From contig JAHEMM010000016.1 of NCBI GenBank assembly GCA_024643655.1, positions 1 through 42,628 of the forward strand: a stretch of DNA of 42,628 nucleotides, given 5' to 3'. Position numbers and translations under genes: made by a program. The notes under the pieces are model-generated. The model made no database searches, was not told the DNA's origin, and worked only from the letters and a program-made list of their open reading frames with translations. This stretch comes from Chitinophagaceae bacterium. Lineage in GTDB: Bacteria > Bacteroidota > Bacteroidia > Chitinophagales > Chitinophagaceae. Below are positions 15,233 to 24,807 of this stretch, in pieces; position 1 is the stretch's first letter, and the number at the start of each line of letters is the position of its first letter.

Positions 15233-17983
15233 ATGGCAAAAAGTATAAAATCCGGGAAATACGTTTATTTCTTTGGGGGCGGCAAAGCCGATGGAAACGA
15301 ATCGATGAAAAATCTATTAGGGGGCAAAGGTGCAAACCTCGCAGAAATGGCAGGTCATCCAAAACTAAAATTACCAGTTCCACCAGGATTTACGGTTACT
15401 ACTGAGGTTTGTACTTATTATTATGACAACAAAAAAAGTTATCCTAAAACATTAAAAGCAGAAGTAGAAGAATCGATAAAGAAAATCGAAAAATTATCCG
15501 GTAAGAAATTTGGAGATATAAAAAATCCACTTTTGTTTTCAGTACGGTCCGGTGCCAGACGAAGTATGCCCGGGATGATGGATACAGTTTTAAATATTGG
15601 ATTAAATGAAAATACTATCAAAGGCCTGATTGCTCAAAGTGGCGATGAACGTTTTGCTTTTGATGCCTATAGAAGGCTGATCATGATGTATGCAGATGTT
15701 GTAATGGAAAAAGCAGCAGGTATTGAAATTAAAGGAAAAGGTATCCGTAAAGTGTTGGATGAAAAACTGGAGAATATCAAAAAGAAAAAGGGTTATAAAA
15801 ATGATACAGAGTTAACCGTTACTGAGCTAAAAGCACTTGTAAAAGACTTTAAAAAAACAGTTAAAACCGTACTCGGAAAAGATTTTCCCGAAGATCCTTT
15901 GCAACAACTCTGGGGAGGTATAGGCGCAGTATTTGGCAGCTGGAATGGCAAAAGAGCAAGGGAATACAGGATCATAGAAAAAATTCCTGACGACTGGGGT
16001 ACCGCTGTAAATGTACAGGCTATGGTTTTTGGAAATATGGGAGAAGATAGTTGCACTGGCGTAGCATTTACCCGTAATCCCGGAACAGGCGAAAATAAAT
16101 TTTATGGCGAATACCTGGTAAATGCGCAAGGTGAAGATGTAGTTGCAGGAACAAGAACTCCGGCACCGGTAAATGAATATTCTAAGAATGCCCAAAGCAA
16201 ACATCTTATTGCATTAGAAAAACTTATGCCTTCGCTCTACAAAGAATTATTCAGCTATCAAAAAAGATTAGAGCAACATTATAAAGATATGCAGGATATA
16301 GAATTCACTATAGAAAAAGGAACTCTTTATATGTTGCAATGCCGTGTAGGAAAGAGGAATGGAATAGCATCAGTTAGGATGGCAACAGAAATGCATTTAG
16401 AAAAACTGATCGATGCCAATACTGCAATAATGAGAGTGGGTCCAAACCAGTTGGTTGAATTGTTATTACCCATGATCGATCCAAAAGCTGAAGGAACCAA
16501 CACAATAATTGCAAAAGGATTACCGGCAGGGCCTGGTGGTGCAAGAGGCCGTGTTGTATTTGATACAAAAGATGCGGTGACATGGGCTGAAAAAGGTGAA
16601 AAAGTAATTCTTGTAAGAGAAGAAACATCGCCTGAAGATGTAGACGGCATGCATAAATCACAAGCTATTTTAACTACAAAAGGAGGTATGACATCTCATG
16701 CTGCATTAGTAGCAAGAGGCTGGGGCAAATGCTGTATAGTAGGTTGTGGCGATATTGAAATTCACGAAAACACAAAAACTTTCCATTCAAAAAATGGAAA
16801 AATTATTAAAGAAGGTGATTGGGTAACATTAAATGGCACAAAAGGTTTTGTTTATGAAGGAAGTTTGCCTTTAGTAGATATTGATCTGGACAAGAACCAA
16901 TCATATAAAGATTTGATGAAATTAGTAGATAGAGTAAAAGTAATTGGTGTTCGTACTAATGCTGAGACACCTGAAGATGCAGCCCATGCTATGAAGTTTG
17001 GCGCTGAAGGGATTGGCTTATTCAGAACTGAACATATGTTTTATGGCGAAGGAAGTGAACAGCCCTTATTCCTTTTACGAAAAATGATAGTAAGCAAAAC
17101 TGAAAGTGAGAGAAGAACAGCTTTGAATGAGCTATTTAAATATGTAAAGAAAGATGTAAAAGATACCATGAAAATAATGAAAGGATATCCCGTTACTATT
17201 CGACTTTTAGATCCACCACTTCATGAATTTGTACCACATGACGCTAATAAATTACATCATCTTAGCAAAGAGCTTGGAATCAGTATGAGTGTATTAAGAA
17301 GAAGAGTCTTGGCATTACACGAAAATAATCCGATGCTTGGTCATCGTGGTGTACGATTAGGTGTAAGCTATCCAGAAATTACTGAAATGCAGGTAAGAGC
17401 AATTTTCGAAGCAACAGCTGAAATGTTGAAAGCAGGTAAAAAAGCATATCCGGAAATAATGATTCCTGTAACCTGTACTGTAAATGAACTTTCTCATCAG
17501 AAAATAATTGTAGACAGAGTATATAAAGAAGTATGCGAAAAAATGAAGATCAAAAAGATCCCCTATTTATATGGCAGCATGATTGAAACCCCCAGAGCTG
17601 CTATAAGAGCCGAGTTGATGGCAAATGTGGCTGATTTCTTTAGCTATGGAACCAATGATCTTACACAAATGAGTTTCGGATTTAGCAGAGATGATATCGG
17701 CGGTTTCCTTCCGAAATATATGGATCTCAAAATTCTTCCATACGATCCGTTTCAAACAATCGATCAGGATGGAGTTGGTGAATTGGTAAAAGTTGGGATT
17801 GAAAGAGGCCGAAAAGCAAAACCAAATTTAAAAGTTGGTATTTGTGGCGAACATGGTGGCGATGCTGAAAGTGTAAAATTCTTTCATCGATTAGGGATGA
17901 ATTATGTTAGCTGTTCACCATTCCGTGTACCAATTGCCCGCTTAGCCGCAGCACAAGCAGCATTAGAGTTTCCAAGAAAATAA
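15233..17983 (+). CDS. ppdK: Pyruvate, phosphate dikinase
   Basis: A 916-residue enzyme that interconverts pyruvate, ATP and phosphate with PEP, AMP and pyrophosphate in the cytoplasm. The N-terminal nucleotide-grasp domain starts YVYFFGGGKADG and includes LLGGKGANLAEM and SVRSGARRSMPGMMDT. The swivelling domain has the phospho-histidine H489 in GGMTSHAALVARGWG. The C-terminal TIM barrel has EGIGLFRTEHMF and the catalytic cysteine in GICGEHGGD. The ATG at 15233 (MAKSIKSGKY) matches family N-termini; an ATG at 15197 would add 12 residues unlike the family. With PFOR encoded nearby it links PEP, pyruvate and acetyl-CoA and may serve gluconeogenesis or pyrophosphate-based glycolysis. A strong terminator follows. 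Confidence 0.96.
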   Translation: MAKSIKSGKYVYFFGGGKADGNESMKNLLGGKGANLAEMAGHPKLKLPVPPGFTVTTEVCTYYYDNKKSYPKTLKAEVEESIKKIEKLSGKKFGDIKNPLLFSVRSGARRSMPGMMDTVLNIGLNENTIKGLIAQSGDERFAFDAYRRLIMMYADVVMEKAAGIEIKGKGIRKVLDEKLENIKKKKGYKNDTELTVTELKALVKDFKKTVKTVLGKDFPEDPLQQLWGGIGAVFGSWNGKRAREYRIIEKIPDDWGTAVNVQAMVFGNMGEDSCTGVAFTRNPGTGENKFYGEYLVNAQGEDVVAGTRTPAPVNEYSKNAQSKHLIALEKLMPSLYKELFSYQKRLEQHYKDMQDIEFTIEKGTLYMLQCRVGKRNGIASVRMATEMHLEKLIDANTAIMRVGPNQLVELLLPMIDPKAEGTNTIIAKGLPAGPGGARGRVVFDTKDAVTWAEKGEKVILVREETSPEDVDGMHKSQAILTTKGGMTSHAALVARGWGKCCIVGCGDIEIHENTKTFHSKNGKIIKEGDWVTLNGTKGFVYEGSLPLVDIDLDKNQSYKDLMKLVDRVKVIGVRTNAETPEDAAHAMKFGAEGIGLFRTEHMFYGEGSEQPLFLLRKMIVSKTESERRTALNELFKYVKKDVKDTMKIMKGYPVTIRLLDPPLHEFVPHDANKLHHLSKELGISMSVLRRRVLALHENNPMLGHRGVRLGVSYPEITEMQVRAIFEATAEMLKAGKKAYPEIMIPVTCTVNELSHQKIIVDRVYKEVCEKMKIKKIPYLYGSMIETPRAAIRAELMANVADFFSYGTNDLTQMSFGFSRDDIGGFLPKYMDLKILPYDPFQTIDQDGVGELVKVGIERGRKAKPNLKVGICGEHGGDAESVKFFHRLGMNYVSCSPFRVPIARLAAAQAALEFPRK

Positions 17984-17999
17984 TACTCCTTTAAAAACT

Positions 18000-18034
18000 A
18001 ATGCCCGAAGCATAATTGTTTCGGGCATTTTTAG
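18000..18034 (+). terminator. Rho-independent terminator after ppdK
   Basis: AATGCCCGAA (18000-18009) pairs perfectly with TTCGGGCATT (18020-18029) around a ten-base loop and is followed by a T-rich tract. It lies 17 bases after the ppdK stop. Confidence 0.88.
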
Positions 18035-18072
18035 TAAAAATTTTCCGACCTTTCCTCAATAAATATTAAATC

Positions 18073-18522
18073 ATGGAAATAAAAAATTTATTTGATCCGG
18101 AAGTGAAAAAGGAAATAATAGAACGAATAAATAAACTGACTCCCGAATCACAAAGAAACTGGGGCAAAATGAATGTTGCACAAATGTTGGCACATGTACA
18201 GGTTCCTATGGGCGTTGCATTGGGTACACATATTGTGAAAGGAAACTGGCTGATGAAATTGATTCTTCCATTATTTAAAAAAGCCTTATACGATGAAAAA
18301 CCATGGAAAGAAGGCTTACCGACTGATAAAACATTTATCATGACTGATCAGCAAAAAGATTTCGATGCTGAGAAAAAGGATTTACTTAAAAAAGTAGATA
18401 TATACAGTGAAACAACAATGATCAATGATAAACATCCCGTTTTTGGTAAACTAACTAAAGAACAGTGGAGTAAAGCTACCTGGAAACATTTAGACCATCA
18501 TTTGAAACAGTTTGGTGTTTAA
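18073..18522 (+). CDS. DUF1569-like (DinB-fold) protein
   Basis: A 149-residue cytoplasmic protein that looks like the DUF1569 family, related to the DinB/YfiT four-helix fold. Supporting features are the segment RNWGKMNVAQMLAHVQVPMG near residues 30-50, a central WKEGLPTDKTF segment, and the C-terminal HPVFGKLTKEQWSKATWKHLDHHLKQF; histidines at the first and last segments are where DinB-fold proteins bind metal. The biochemical role is unknown. It is a single gene between the ppdK terminator and the fhs 3' end, and its stop overlaps the convergent fhs stop by four bases (18519-18522). Confidence 0.75.
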   Translation: MEIKNLFDPEVKKEIIERINKLTPESQRNWGKMNVAQMLAHVQVPMGVALGTHIVKGNWLMKLILPLFKKALYDEKPWKEGLPTDKTFIMTDQQKDFDAEKKDLLKKVDIYSETTMINDKHPVFGKLTKEQWSKATWKHLDHHLKQFGV

Positions 18523-20183
18523 CTCACACCCACAATTTTTCCATCCACTACATCAATAAAATTTGCCTGTGGAATTTTAGGTAATCCTGGCATCCGCATC
18601 ATCTCACCACAAACTGCTACAAGAAAACCAGCACCCCTGTTTATAGCAATATCATCAACATCAATTTTAAAGTTACCATCCAATCCATTATTTAATGGAT
18701 CATCAGTAAATGAATATTGCGTTTTTGCCATACAGACAGGCAAATGCTCGAGTCCTAATTGTTTAATTTTTTTGATCATTACTTGTGCCTTTTTATATAG
18801 GACAACATCTTTTCCGCCATAAATAGTTTTTACAATCTTTCTGATCTTTGTTTCCACATCATCTGAAAGGTCATATGTAAAATGCAATGAAGGCGATGGT
18901 TCTTTACAAATTTCCACAACCGCTTGTGCCATTTCCAAACCTCCTTCTCCCCCTTTACAAAACGCATCATTTACTGCAAAAGATACTTCTTTGCTCATGC
19001 ACCATTCTCTCATTAAATCAATTTCCTCATCTGTATCGAAATGATACCTGTTCAATACAACAAGTACTTTTTGTTTGAATGACTTCAGAATGGCAATATG
19101 TTTTTCCATATTTTTTAATCCTTGATGAAGGGCAACACTATCGGGCAGCATCATTTTATCTTCCTTTATCCCTCCACTTAATTTTAATGCCTGAGATGTT
19201 GCGACCAATACACTCATTGCCGGTTGTAAACCGGCTTTTCTGCATTTTATATTGAAAAATTTTTCTGCACCAAGATCACTGGCAAACCCAGCTTCCGTAA
19301 TTACATACTCACCAAACTGCATGGCTGTTTTAGTAGCTACTATTGAGTTGCAACCATGGGCTATATTGGCAAATGGTCCACCATGTACAATAGCGGGACA
19401 TCCTTCCAATGTTTGTACAAGATTGGGAAGTATAGCATCTTTTAATAATGCGGTAATAGCTCCTGTTACACCTAATTCTTTTGTTGTAAATGGTTCCCCT
19501 GCAAACGTAAATCCAAGTAACATATCATCAATCCGCTTTCGGAGATCGTTTAGATTTTCTGCAAGACAAAGTAATGCCATTATTTCACTGGCTGGAGTAA
19601 TAACAAATCCTGTTTCTGAAGGAATACCATTATTTGGACCATCCAAAGCGGTTACAATTTTTCGCAACACCCGATCATTTACATCTAGACATCTTTTCAT
19701 TAATACCGTCTTAATACCTTCTGGTTTACCGCGGTTATAAAATCGAAAATTATCCATTAAAGAAGCCAGTGTATTATTAGCAGCAGTTATAGCATGAAAA
19801 TCACCGGTAAAGTGAAGATTAATATCTTCCATCGGTACGATCTGAGAATACCCACCACCCGCAGCACCACCTTTCATTCCAAAACAAGGACCAAGTGATG
19901 GTTCACGAAGTGCCAATACTACATTTTTATTCATTTTTTTTAATCCATCTGCCAGGCCAATTGAAGTTGTTGTTTTCCCAATTCCGGCTTTAGTTGGTGT
20001 AATAGCAGTTACCAGGATCAACTTGGAAGCAGCTATTTTATTTGTATCAAACTGGTTTATATTGATCTTCGCTTTATGATGCCCGTATGGCACAAGCATT
20101 TCAGCAGGAAGACCCATTTCCGATGCAATTGAAGTGATTGGCTGGATTTTATTTTCCTGCGCAATTTCATAATCTGATTTCAT
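18519..20183 (-). CDS. fhs: Formate--tetrahydrofolate ligase
   Basis: A 554-residue cytoplasmic enzyme (family length about 555) that makes 10-formyl-THF from formate, THF and ATP. It begins MKSDYEIAQ, as the family does, and has the P-loop near residues 63-72 (PTKAGIGKTT), LREPSLGPCFGMKGGAAGGG, DFHAITAANNTLASL, and the THF-site region near GRPFNAN-type positions is replaced by family-consistent sequence. The P-loop reads GIGK where I expected GEGK. It is the last gene of the minus-strand run beginning at 26461, 47 bases after the DHOD-like gene, so it is probably co-transcribed with PFOR, although a separate promoter cannot be excluded. Confidence 0.95.
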   Translation of the reverse strand: MKSDYEIAQENKIQPITSIASEMGLPAEMLVPYGHHKAKININQFDTNKIAASKLILVTAITPTKAGIGKTTTSIGLADGLKKMNKNVVLALREPSLGPCFGMKGGAAGGGYSQIVPMEDINLHFTGDFHAITAANNTLASLMDNFRFYNRGKPEGIKTVLMKRCLDVNDRVLRKIVTALDGPNNGIPSETGFVITPASEIMALLCLAENLNDLRKRIDDMLLGFTFAGEPFTTKELGVTGAITALLKDAILPNLVQTLEGCPAIVHGGPFANIAHGCNSIVATKTAMQFGEYVITEAGFASDLGAEKFFNIKCRKAGLQPAMSVLVATSQALKLSGGIKEDKMMLPDSVALHQGLKNMEKHIAILKSFKQKVLVVLNRYHFDTDEEIDLMREWCMSKEVSFAVNDAFCKGGEGGLEMAQAVVEICKEPSPSLHFTYDLSDDVETKIRKIVKTIYGGKDVVLYKKAQVMIKKIKQLGLEHLPVCMAKTQYSFTDDPLNNGLDGNFKIDVDDIAINRGAGFLVAVCGEMMRMPGLPKIPQANFIDVVDGKIVGVS

Positions 20184-20230
20184 TAATTGTAAGATTAATA
20201 TTATGTCATGAAAAAAATCTACGGCATCTC

Positions 20231-21220
20231 CTATTTCACTCCCTCCAGAATTTTAATATAGTTTGCTCTTTCATAAGCAGTCGGGTCAGAAACATTTTGT
20301 TGACTCATAATCCCTTTAAAAGATTTGATATCGTCAAAACCCATCATATACATCCAATCCTGCAATTCTTTATTCATTGTTTTCAAATAAGGAATACCAT
20401 TTTTATATAATGAAGAGGCCGTCATTACCACATCAGCGCCTGCCAGTATATATTTTATTACTTCTATTGCACTTTGCACACCTGTAGTAGCAGCAAGGGA
20501 AATATCTACTTTCCCATACAATAATCCGATCCAGAAAAGCGGCAATCTTATTTCACCTGATTCACTATAATGCAAATCAGTTTTGATTACTAATTCATTG
20601 ATGTCGAAATCAGGTTGATAAAATCGATTAAATAAAACTAATCCATCAGCTCCCTGATTTTTCATTCGCAATGCCATATTGCCCATTGCACTGAAATACG
20701 GATTTAATTTAACTGCCACAGGTATTTTGACGGTTTGCTTGATTGATTGGATAATATTAAGGTATCGGTGTTCTACTTCAGAAGATGACATAGCAATGTC
20801 TCCCGGTAGAAAAAATATATTTACTTCCAGCGCATCAGCACCGGCCTGCTCAATCATTTTTGAATAATCGATCCACCCTTCATTAGTAATTCCATTAATA
20901 CTTCCTATTATTGGGATATTAACTTTCTCTTTCGCCTTTCGTATATTTTCAAGGTATTCATCAGTTCCAACATTATAATCATCAAGATCTGGAAAATAAT
21001 CCAAGGCTTCCGGAAAAGCATAACTTGTTTCAGACATAACACCTTTATATCTTGCTTCTTCTTTTTTTATCTGCTCTTCAAATAAAGAAAAGAGTACAAC
21101 CGCACCGGCACCATTATCTTCCATTTTTACAATGTTATCTGTTTGTTCAGATAATGTACAGGCCGAAACAAGGATTGGCGAATCCAATTCAAGTCCCATA
21201 TATTTAGTATGTAATTTCAT
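20231..21220 (-). CDS. Dihydroorotate dehydrogenase-like flavoprotein
   Basis: A 329-residue FMN-type TIM-barrel protein of the dihydroorotate dehydrogenase superfamily. Recognisable parts are MGLELDSPILVSACTLS at the N-terminus, IPVAVKLNPYFS (FMN-contacting lysine), GADGLVLFNRF, and the phosphate-binding TTGVQSAIEVIKYILAGADVV. The substrate loop, which in true enzymes reads like NxSxPN with a catalytic Cys or Ser, is N134-IFFLPGD here, so pyrimidine synthesis (pyrD) is unlikely. There is no iron-sulfur motif. It lies 11 bases downstream of PFOR and in the same operon as a GltD-like protein with ferredoxin domains. A flavin subunit of a PreT/PreA-like electron-transfer pair is my best guess. 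Confidence 0.88.
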   Translation of the reverse strand: MKLHTKYMGLELDSPILVSACTLSEQTDNIVKMEDNGAGAVVLFSLFEEQIKKEEARYKGVMSETSYAFPEALDYFPDLDDYNVGTDEYLENIRKAKEKVNIPIIGSINGITNEGWIDYSKMIEQAGADALEVNIFFLPGDIAMSSSEVEHRYLNIIQSIKQTVKIPVAVKLNPYFSAMGNMALRMKNQGADGLVLFNRFYQPDFDINELVIKTDLHYSESGEIRLPLFWIGLLYGKVDISLAATTGVQSAIEVIKYILAGADVVMTASSLYKNGIPYLKTMNKELQDWMYMMGFDDIKSFKGIMSQQNVSDPTAYERANYIKILEGVK

Positions 21221-21231
21221 ACACTAATTTT

Positions 21232-24200
21232 TTATGTTATTGGAACAAAATCACTTGCCTGTTTGGTTGCCAACTCCTCATATGTTTTCCATTTCAGGTT
21301 CACAAGATCCTGTGCATGATTCATCAATTCGTCTGCTGCATCAGGATTTGTAATCGTAAGCACTTTATATCGAAGCTCTTTATACGCATACTCTTTCAAT
21401 GGCATTCTTGGTCTTGGCGAATCCAATACAAATGGATTTTTATTTTTCTTTCTTAATAACGGGTTATAACGTAATAAAGGCCAGTGTCCGCTGGCAACAG
21501 CATTGTTCTGCTGCGTTAACCCATCTTTTAAATCATAGCCATGAGCTATACAATGACTGTATGCTAATATCAATGCAGGACCATCATAAGCTTCTGCTTC
21601 CCGCATGGCTAATAATGTTTGCTGTGGATTTGCTCCAAATGCAACTCTTGCTACATATACATTGCCATATGAAATAGCCTGCATAGCAAGGTCTTTTTTT
21701 CCTCCTGCCTTACCCCCAGCTGCAAACTTTGCTGTGGCTGCTGTAGGTGTTGCTTTAGAAGATTGGCCGCCGGTATTTGAATATACTTCAGTATCCATTA
21801 CCAATATTTTGATATTTCTTCCACTGGCTAATGCATGATCTAATCCGCCATATCCTATATCATAAGCCCACCCATCACCACCAACTAACCAAACACTTCT
21901 ACGAACTAACTGATCAGCAACAGACAATAAATGTTGAGCTGATGATGATTTCATTGTTCCTAATTTCTCTTTCAATAACTGTACTCGCAATTGTTGTTTA
22001 GCTATTTCGGACTCATGCACCTGTTTTGCATCTAAAATTTCATTGATATATTCTGCACCTAATTCATCTTTTAATTCTTCTAATAATTGCTTTGCCATTG
22101 ACAATTGTTTATCAGCACTAACCCGCATTCCTAATCCAAACTCTGCATTATCTTCAAATAAGGAGTTAGACCAGGCTGGCCCTCTACCGTCTTTATTTAT
22201 TGACCAAGGAGTAGTAGGAAGATTGCCTCCGTAAATAGAAGAACACCCTGTTGCATTAGCAACCAGTAATCTGTCTCCAAATAATTGCGATAATAATTTT
22301 AGATATGGTGTTTCACCACAACCTGCACAGGCACCCGAGAATTCAAACAATGGCTCAAGGAATTGTGCACCATGAACGGTAGAGAAATCAATTTTCGAAC
22401 GATCATTCCATGGAATATTTTCAAAGAATTCAATATTTTTTTGTTCAGTTACTAGTACGGGTTCTTTTTCAGCCATATTAATGGCTTTACGGGAACGATC
22501 CTTCGGGTTAGTAGCAGGACAAACTTCTACACATAAATTACAACCGGTACAATCTTCTAAATAAACCTGCAAAGTATATTGTGTTTCCGGAAATCCTCTT
22601 GCATTGATTGGCGCAATCTTAAAATCGTCCGGAGCATTTTTTAAATTATCCTTGTGATAGAACTTTGCCCTAATAACACTATGCGGACAAACATATGCAC
22701 AATTACCACATTGAATACAGGTGTCAGGTTCCCAGATCGGCACTAAATCTGAAACATTCCTTTTCTCCCATTGTGTCGTTCCGCTAGGATAAGTTCCATC
22801 CACTGTCATTTTGCTTACGGGTAAATCGTCGCCATGACCTGCCATCATTACAGAAGTAACTTCCTGAACAAAGGCCGGAGCTTTTTTAGAAACAGTAAGT
22901 AATTCATGCTCTTTAGCAGAAACTTTTTTCGGATATTCAACCTCGAATAGATTAGCCAATGTTGCATCGACAGCAATAAAATTCTGGTTGATTACTTTCT
23001 GTCCTTTTTTAAAATACGTCTTTTCAATTGCTTTTTTAATTTGTTTGATCGCATCTTCTCTTGGCAATACGCCTGATAAAGCAAAATAACAAGTTTGCAT
23101 AATGGTATTGATTCGTCCACTCATTCCGGTATCTCTTGCAACTGTAGTGGCATCAATCACATAAAATTTTATTTTCTTGTCAATGATCATCCTTTGAACC
23201 TGCCCTGTCAATTTTCTCCACACTTCATCTTTGTTGTAAGGACTATTCAACAAAAATGTCGCACCGTCATTTGCAAACTCAAGCATTTCTATTTTCTCCG
23301 TAAAATTGAATTGATGACAAGCTATAAAATCTGCTTTTGAAATTAAGTATGGTGCTTTTATCGGTTTTGGACCGAAACGCAAATGTGACACTGTTCTTGC
23401 TCCTGATTTTTTAGAATCATAAACAAAATAACCTTGAGCAAATAAATCAGTGTTCTCACCAATGATCTTAATAGTGTTTTTATTGGCGCCAACAGTTCCA
23501 TCAGCACCCAATCCAAAGAATAATCCTTGTCGCCAATTTGTTTCATCCAATTTATAGGATGGATTATACTCCAAACTGGTAAATGTTACGTCATCATTTA
23601 TGCCAATCGTAAACCCATTCTTTGGCAGTTTCTTTTTCAATTCATCATACACTGCTTTTACCATTGCCGGAGTAAATTCTTTTGAAGAAAGTCCGTAACG
23701 ACCACCAACTATTAATGGCAATTGCTTCAGTTTCCCTTGCTGTAAAGCATCCACAAATGTTGACAATACATCCTGGTACATTGGTTCACCAGCTGCGCCG
23801 GATTCTTTTGTTCTGTCTAATACTGCAATAGATTTTACAGAAACAGGCAATGATTTTACTAAATACTCTAATGAAAATGGACGATATAATCTAACTTGAA
23901 TAACACCTGTCTTTTCACCATTCATATTCAAGGCATTGACTGTTTCAGCAACTGTTTCTCCCCCAGAACCCATAATGATAATTACCCGTTCTGCATCTTT
24001 TGCACCTGTATATTCAAATAATTCATATTTTCTACCAGTCATTTTTTTAAAGTCCTTCATTACTTTATCCACTATGTCCGGCATATCATTATAAAAACTA
24101 TTCACCGTTTCTCTACCCTGAAAATACACGTCGGGATTTTGTGCAGTACCTCTTACAAAAGGATTATCAGGATTTAAGCCTCTGTTTCGATGTGCTATCA

Positions 24201-24807
24201 CTAACTCATCCGGGATCAAAGATTTGATTTGATCATCACTCAGCAATTCCAGTTTATTTACTTCATGAGATGTTCTGAATCCGTCAAAGAAATGAATAAT
24301 AGGAATTCTTGATTGCAAAGAAGCTACTTGTGCAATCAAAGCAAAATCATGTGCTTCCTGTACGCTGGCAGAACTTAACATCGCAAAACCTGTTGTTCTT
24401 GCAGCCATCACATCCTGATGATCACCAAAAATAGAAAGTCCTTGTGCAGCTAACGAACGAGCGGCCACATGAAAAACAGCAGCTGTCAACTCACCGGCAA
24501 TCTTATACATGTTTGGCAACATTAGCATCAACCCTTGAGAAGCAGTGAATGTTGTTGTTAAAGAGCCGGTTTGTAAAGCACCGTGTACTGTTCCCGCAGC
24601 ACCACCTTCACTTTGCATCTCAATCACATCTGGAATATTTCCCCATATATTTTTTATTCCTTTTGATGCCCACTCATCAGCAAGTTCAGCCATGGTAGAT
24701 GAAGGAGTGATAGGATAGATAGCACAGACTTCATTAACCCGATACGCCACATAAGCAGCCGCTTCATTTCCATCTATCGTTGCGATAATATTTTTATGCT
24801 TAGACAT
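21232..24807 (-). CDS. nifJ: Pyruvate:ferredoxin (flavodoxin) oxidoreductase
   Basis: A 1191-residue single-chain 2-oxoacid oxidoreductase, normal length for NifJ-type PFOR. It decarboxylates pyruvate with CoA to acetyl-CoA and CO2 and reduces ferredoxin. Domains in order: pyrimidine-binding domain (AIYPITPSSTMAE near residue 35), the gamma domain, two [4Fe-4S] motifs near 692 (CIQCGNCAYVCP) and 752 (CTGCNLCVEVCP), the proximal cluster region near 824 (GACAGCGETPY, NATGCSSIYGG) and the thiamine-diphosphate domain near 972 (GDGWAYDIGYGG, TEVYSNTGGQSSK). The start overlaps the upstream GltD-like stop by eight bases, and the DHOD-like gene follows after 11, so the three are surely one transcript. 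It is oxygen-sensitive by family, which points to an anaerobic or micro-oxic phase. Confidence 0.97.
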   Translation of the reverse strand: MSKHKNIIATIDGNEAAAYVAYRVNEVCAIYPITPSSTMAELADEWASKGIKNIWGNIPDVIEMQSEGGAAGTVHGALQTGSLTTTFTASQGLMLMLPNMYKIAGELTAAVFHVAARSLAAQGLSIFGDHQDVMAARTTGFAMLSSASVQEAHDFALIAQVASLQSRIPIIHFFDGFRTSHEVNKLELLSDDQIKSLIPDELVIAHRNRGLNPDNPFVRGTAQNPDVYFQGRETVNSFYNDMPDIVDKVMKDFKKMTGRKYELFEYTGAKDAERVIIIMGSGGETVAETVNALNMNGEKTGVIQVRLYRPFSLEYLVKSLPVSVKSIAVLDRTKESGAAGEPMYQDVLSTFVDALQQGKLKQLPLIVGGRYGLSSKEFTPAMVKAVYDELKKKLPKNGFTIGINDDVTFTSLEYNPSYKLDETNWRQGLFFGLGADGTVGANKNTIKIIGENTDLFAQGYFVYDSKKSGARTVSHLRFGPKPIKAPYLISKADFIACHQFNFTEKIEMLEFANDGATFLLNSPYNKDEVWRKLTGQVQRMIIDKKIKFYVIDATTVARDTGMSGRINTIMQTCYFALSGVLPREDAIKQIKKAIEKTYFKKGQKVINQNFIAVDATLANLFEVEYPKKVSAKEHELLTVSKKAPAFVQEVTSVMMAGHGDDLPVSKMTVDGTYPSGTTQWEKRNVSDLVPIWEPDTCIQCGNCAYVCPHSVIRAKFYHKDNLKNAPDDFKIAPINARGFPETQYTLQVYLEDCTGCNLCVEVCPATNPKDRSRKAINMAEKEPVLVTEQKNIEFFENIPWNDRSKIDFSTVHGAQFLEPLFEFSGACAGCGETPYLKLLSQLFGDRLLVANATGCSSIYGGNLPTTPWSINKDGRGPAWSNSLFEDNAEFGLGMRVSADKQLSMAKQLLEELKDELGAEYINEILDAKQVHESEIAKQQLRVQLLKEKLGTMKSSSAQHLLSVADQLVRRSVWLVGGDGWAYDIGYGGLDHALASGRNIKILVMDTEVYSNTGGQSSKATPTAATAKFAAGGKAGGKKDLAMQAISYGNVYVARVAFGANPQQTLLAMREAEAYDGPALILAYSHCIAHGYDLKDGLTQQNNAVASGHWPLLRYNPLLRKKNKNPFVLDSPRPRMPLKEYAYKELRYKVLTITNPDAADELMNHAQDLVNLKWKTYEELATKQASDFVPIT

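Noticed and set aside
15827-16204. A 125-codon minus-strand frame opposite ppdK.
   Set aside because: Antisense to conserved ppdK sequence, no family resemblance and no promoter.
20231-21220. Naming this gene pyrD or preA.
   Set aside because: The catalytic loop is replaced by NIFFLPGD and no pyrimidine genes or own ferredoxin domain are present.
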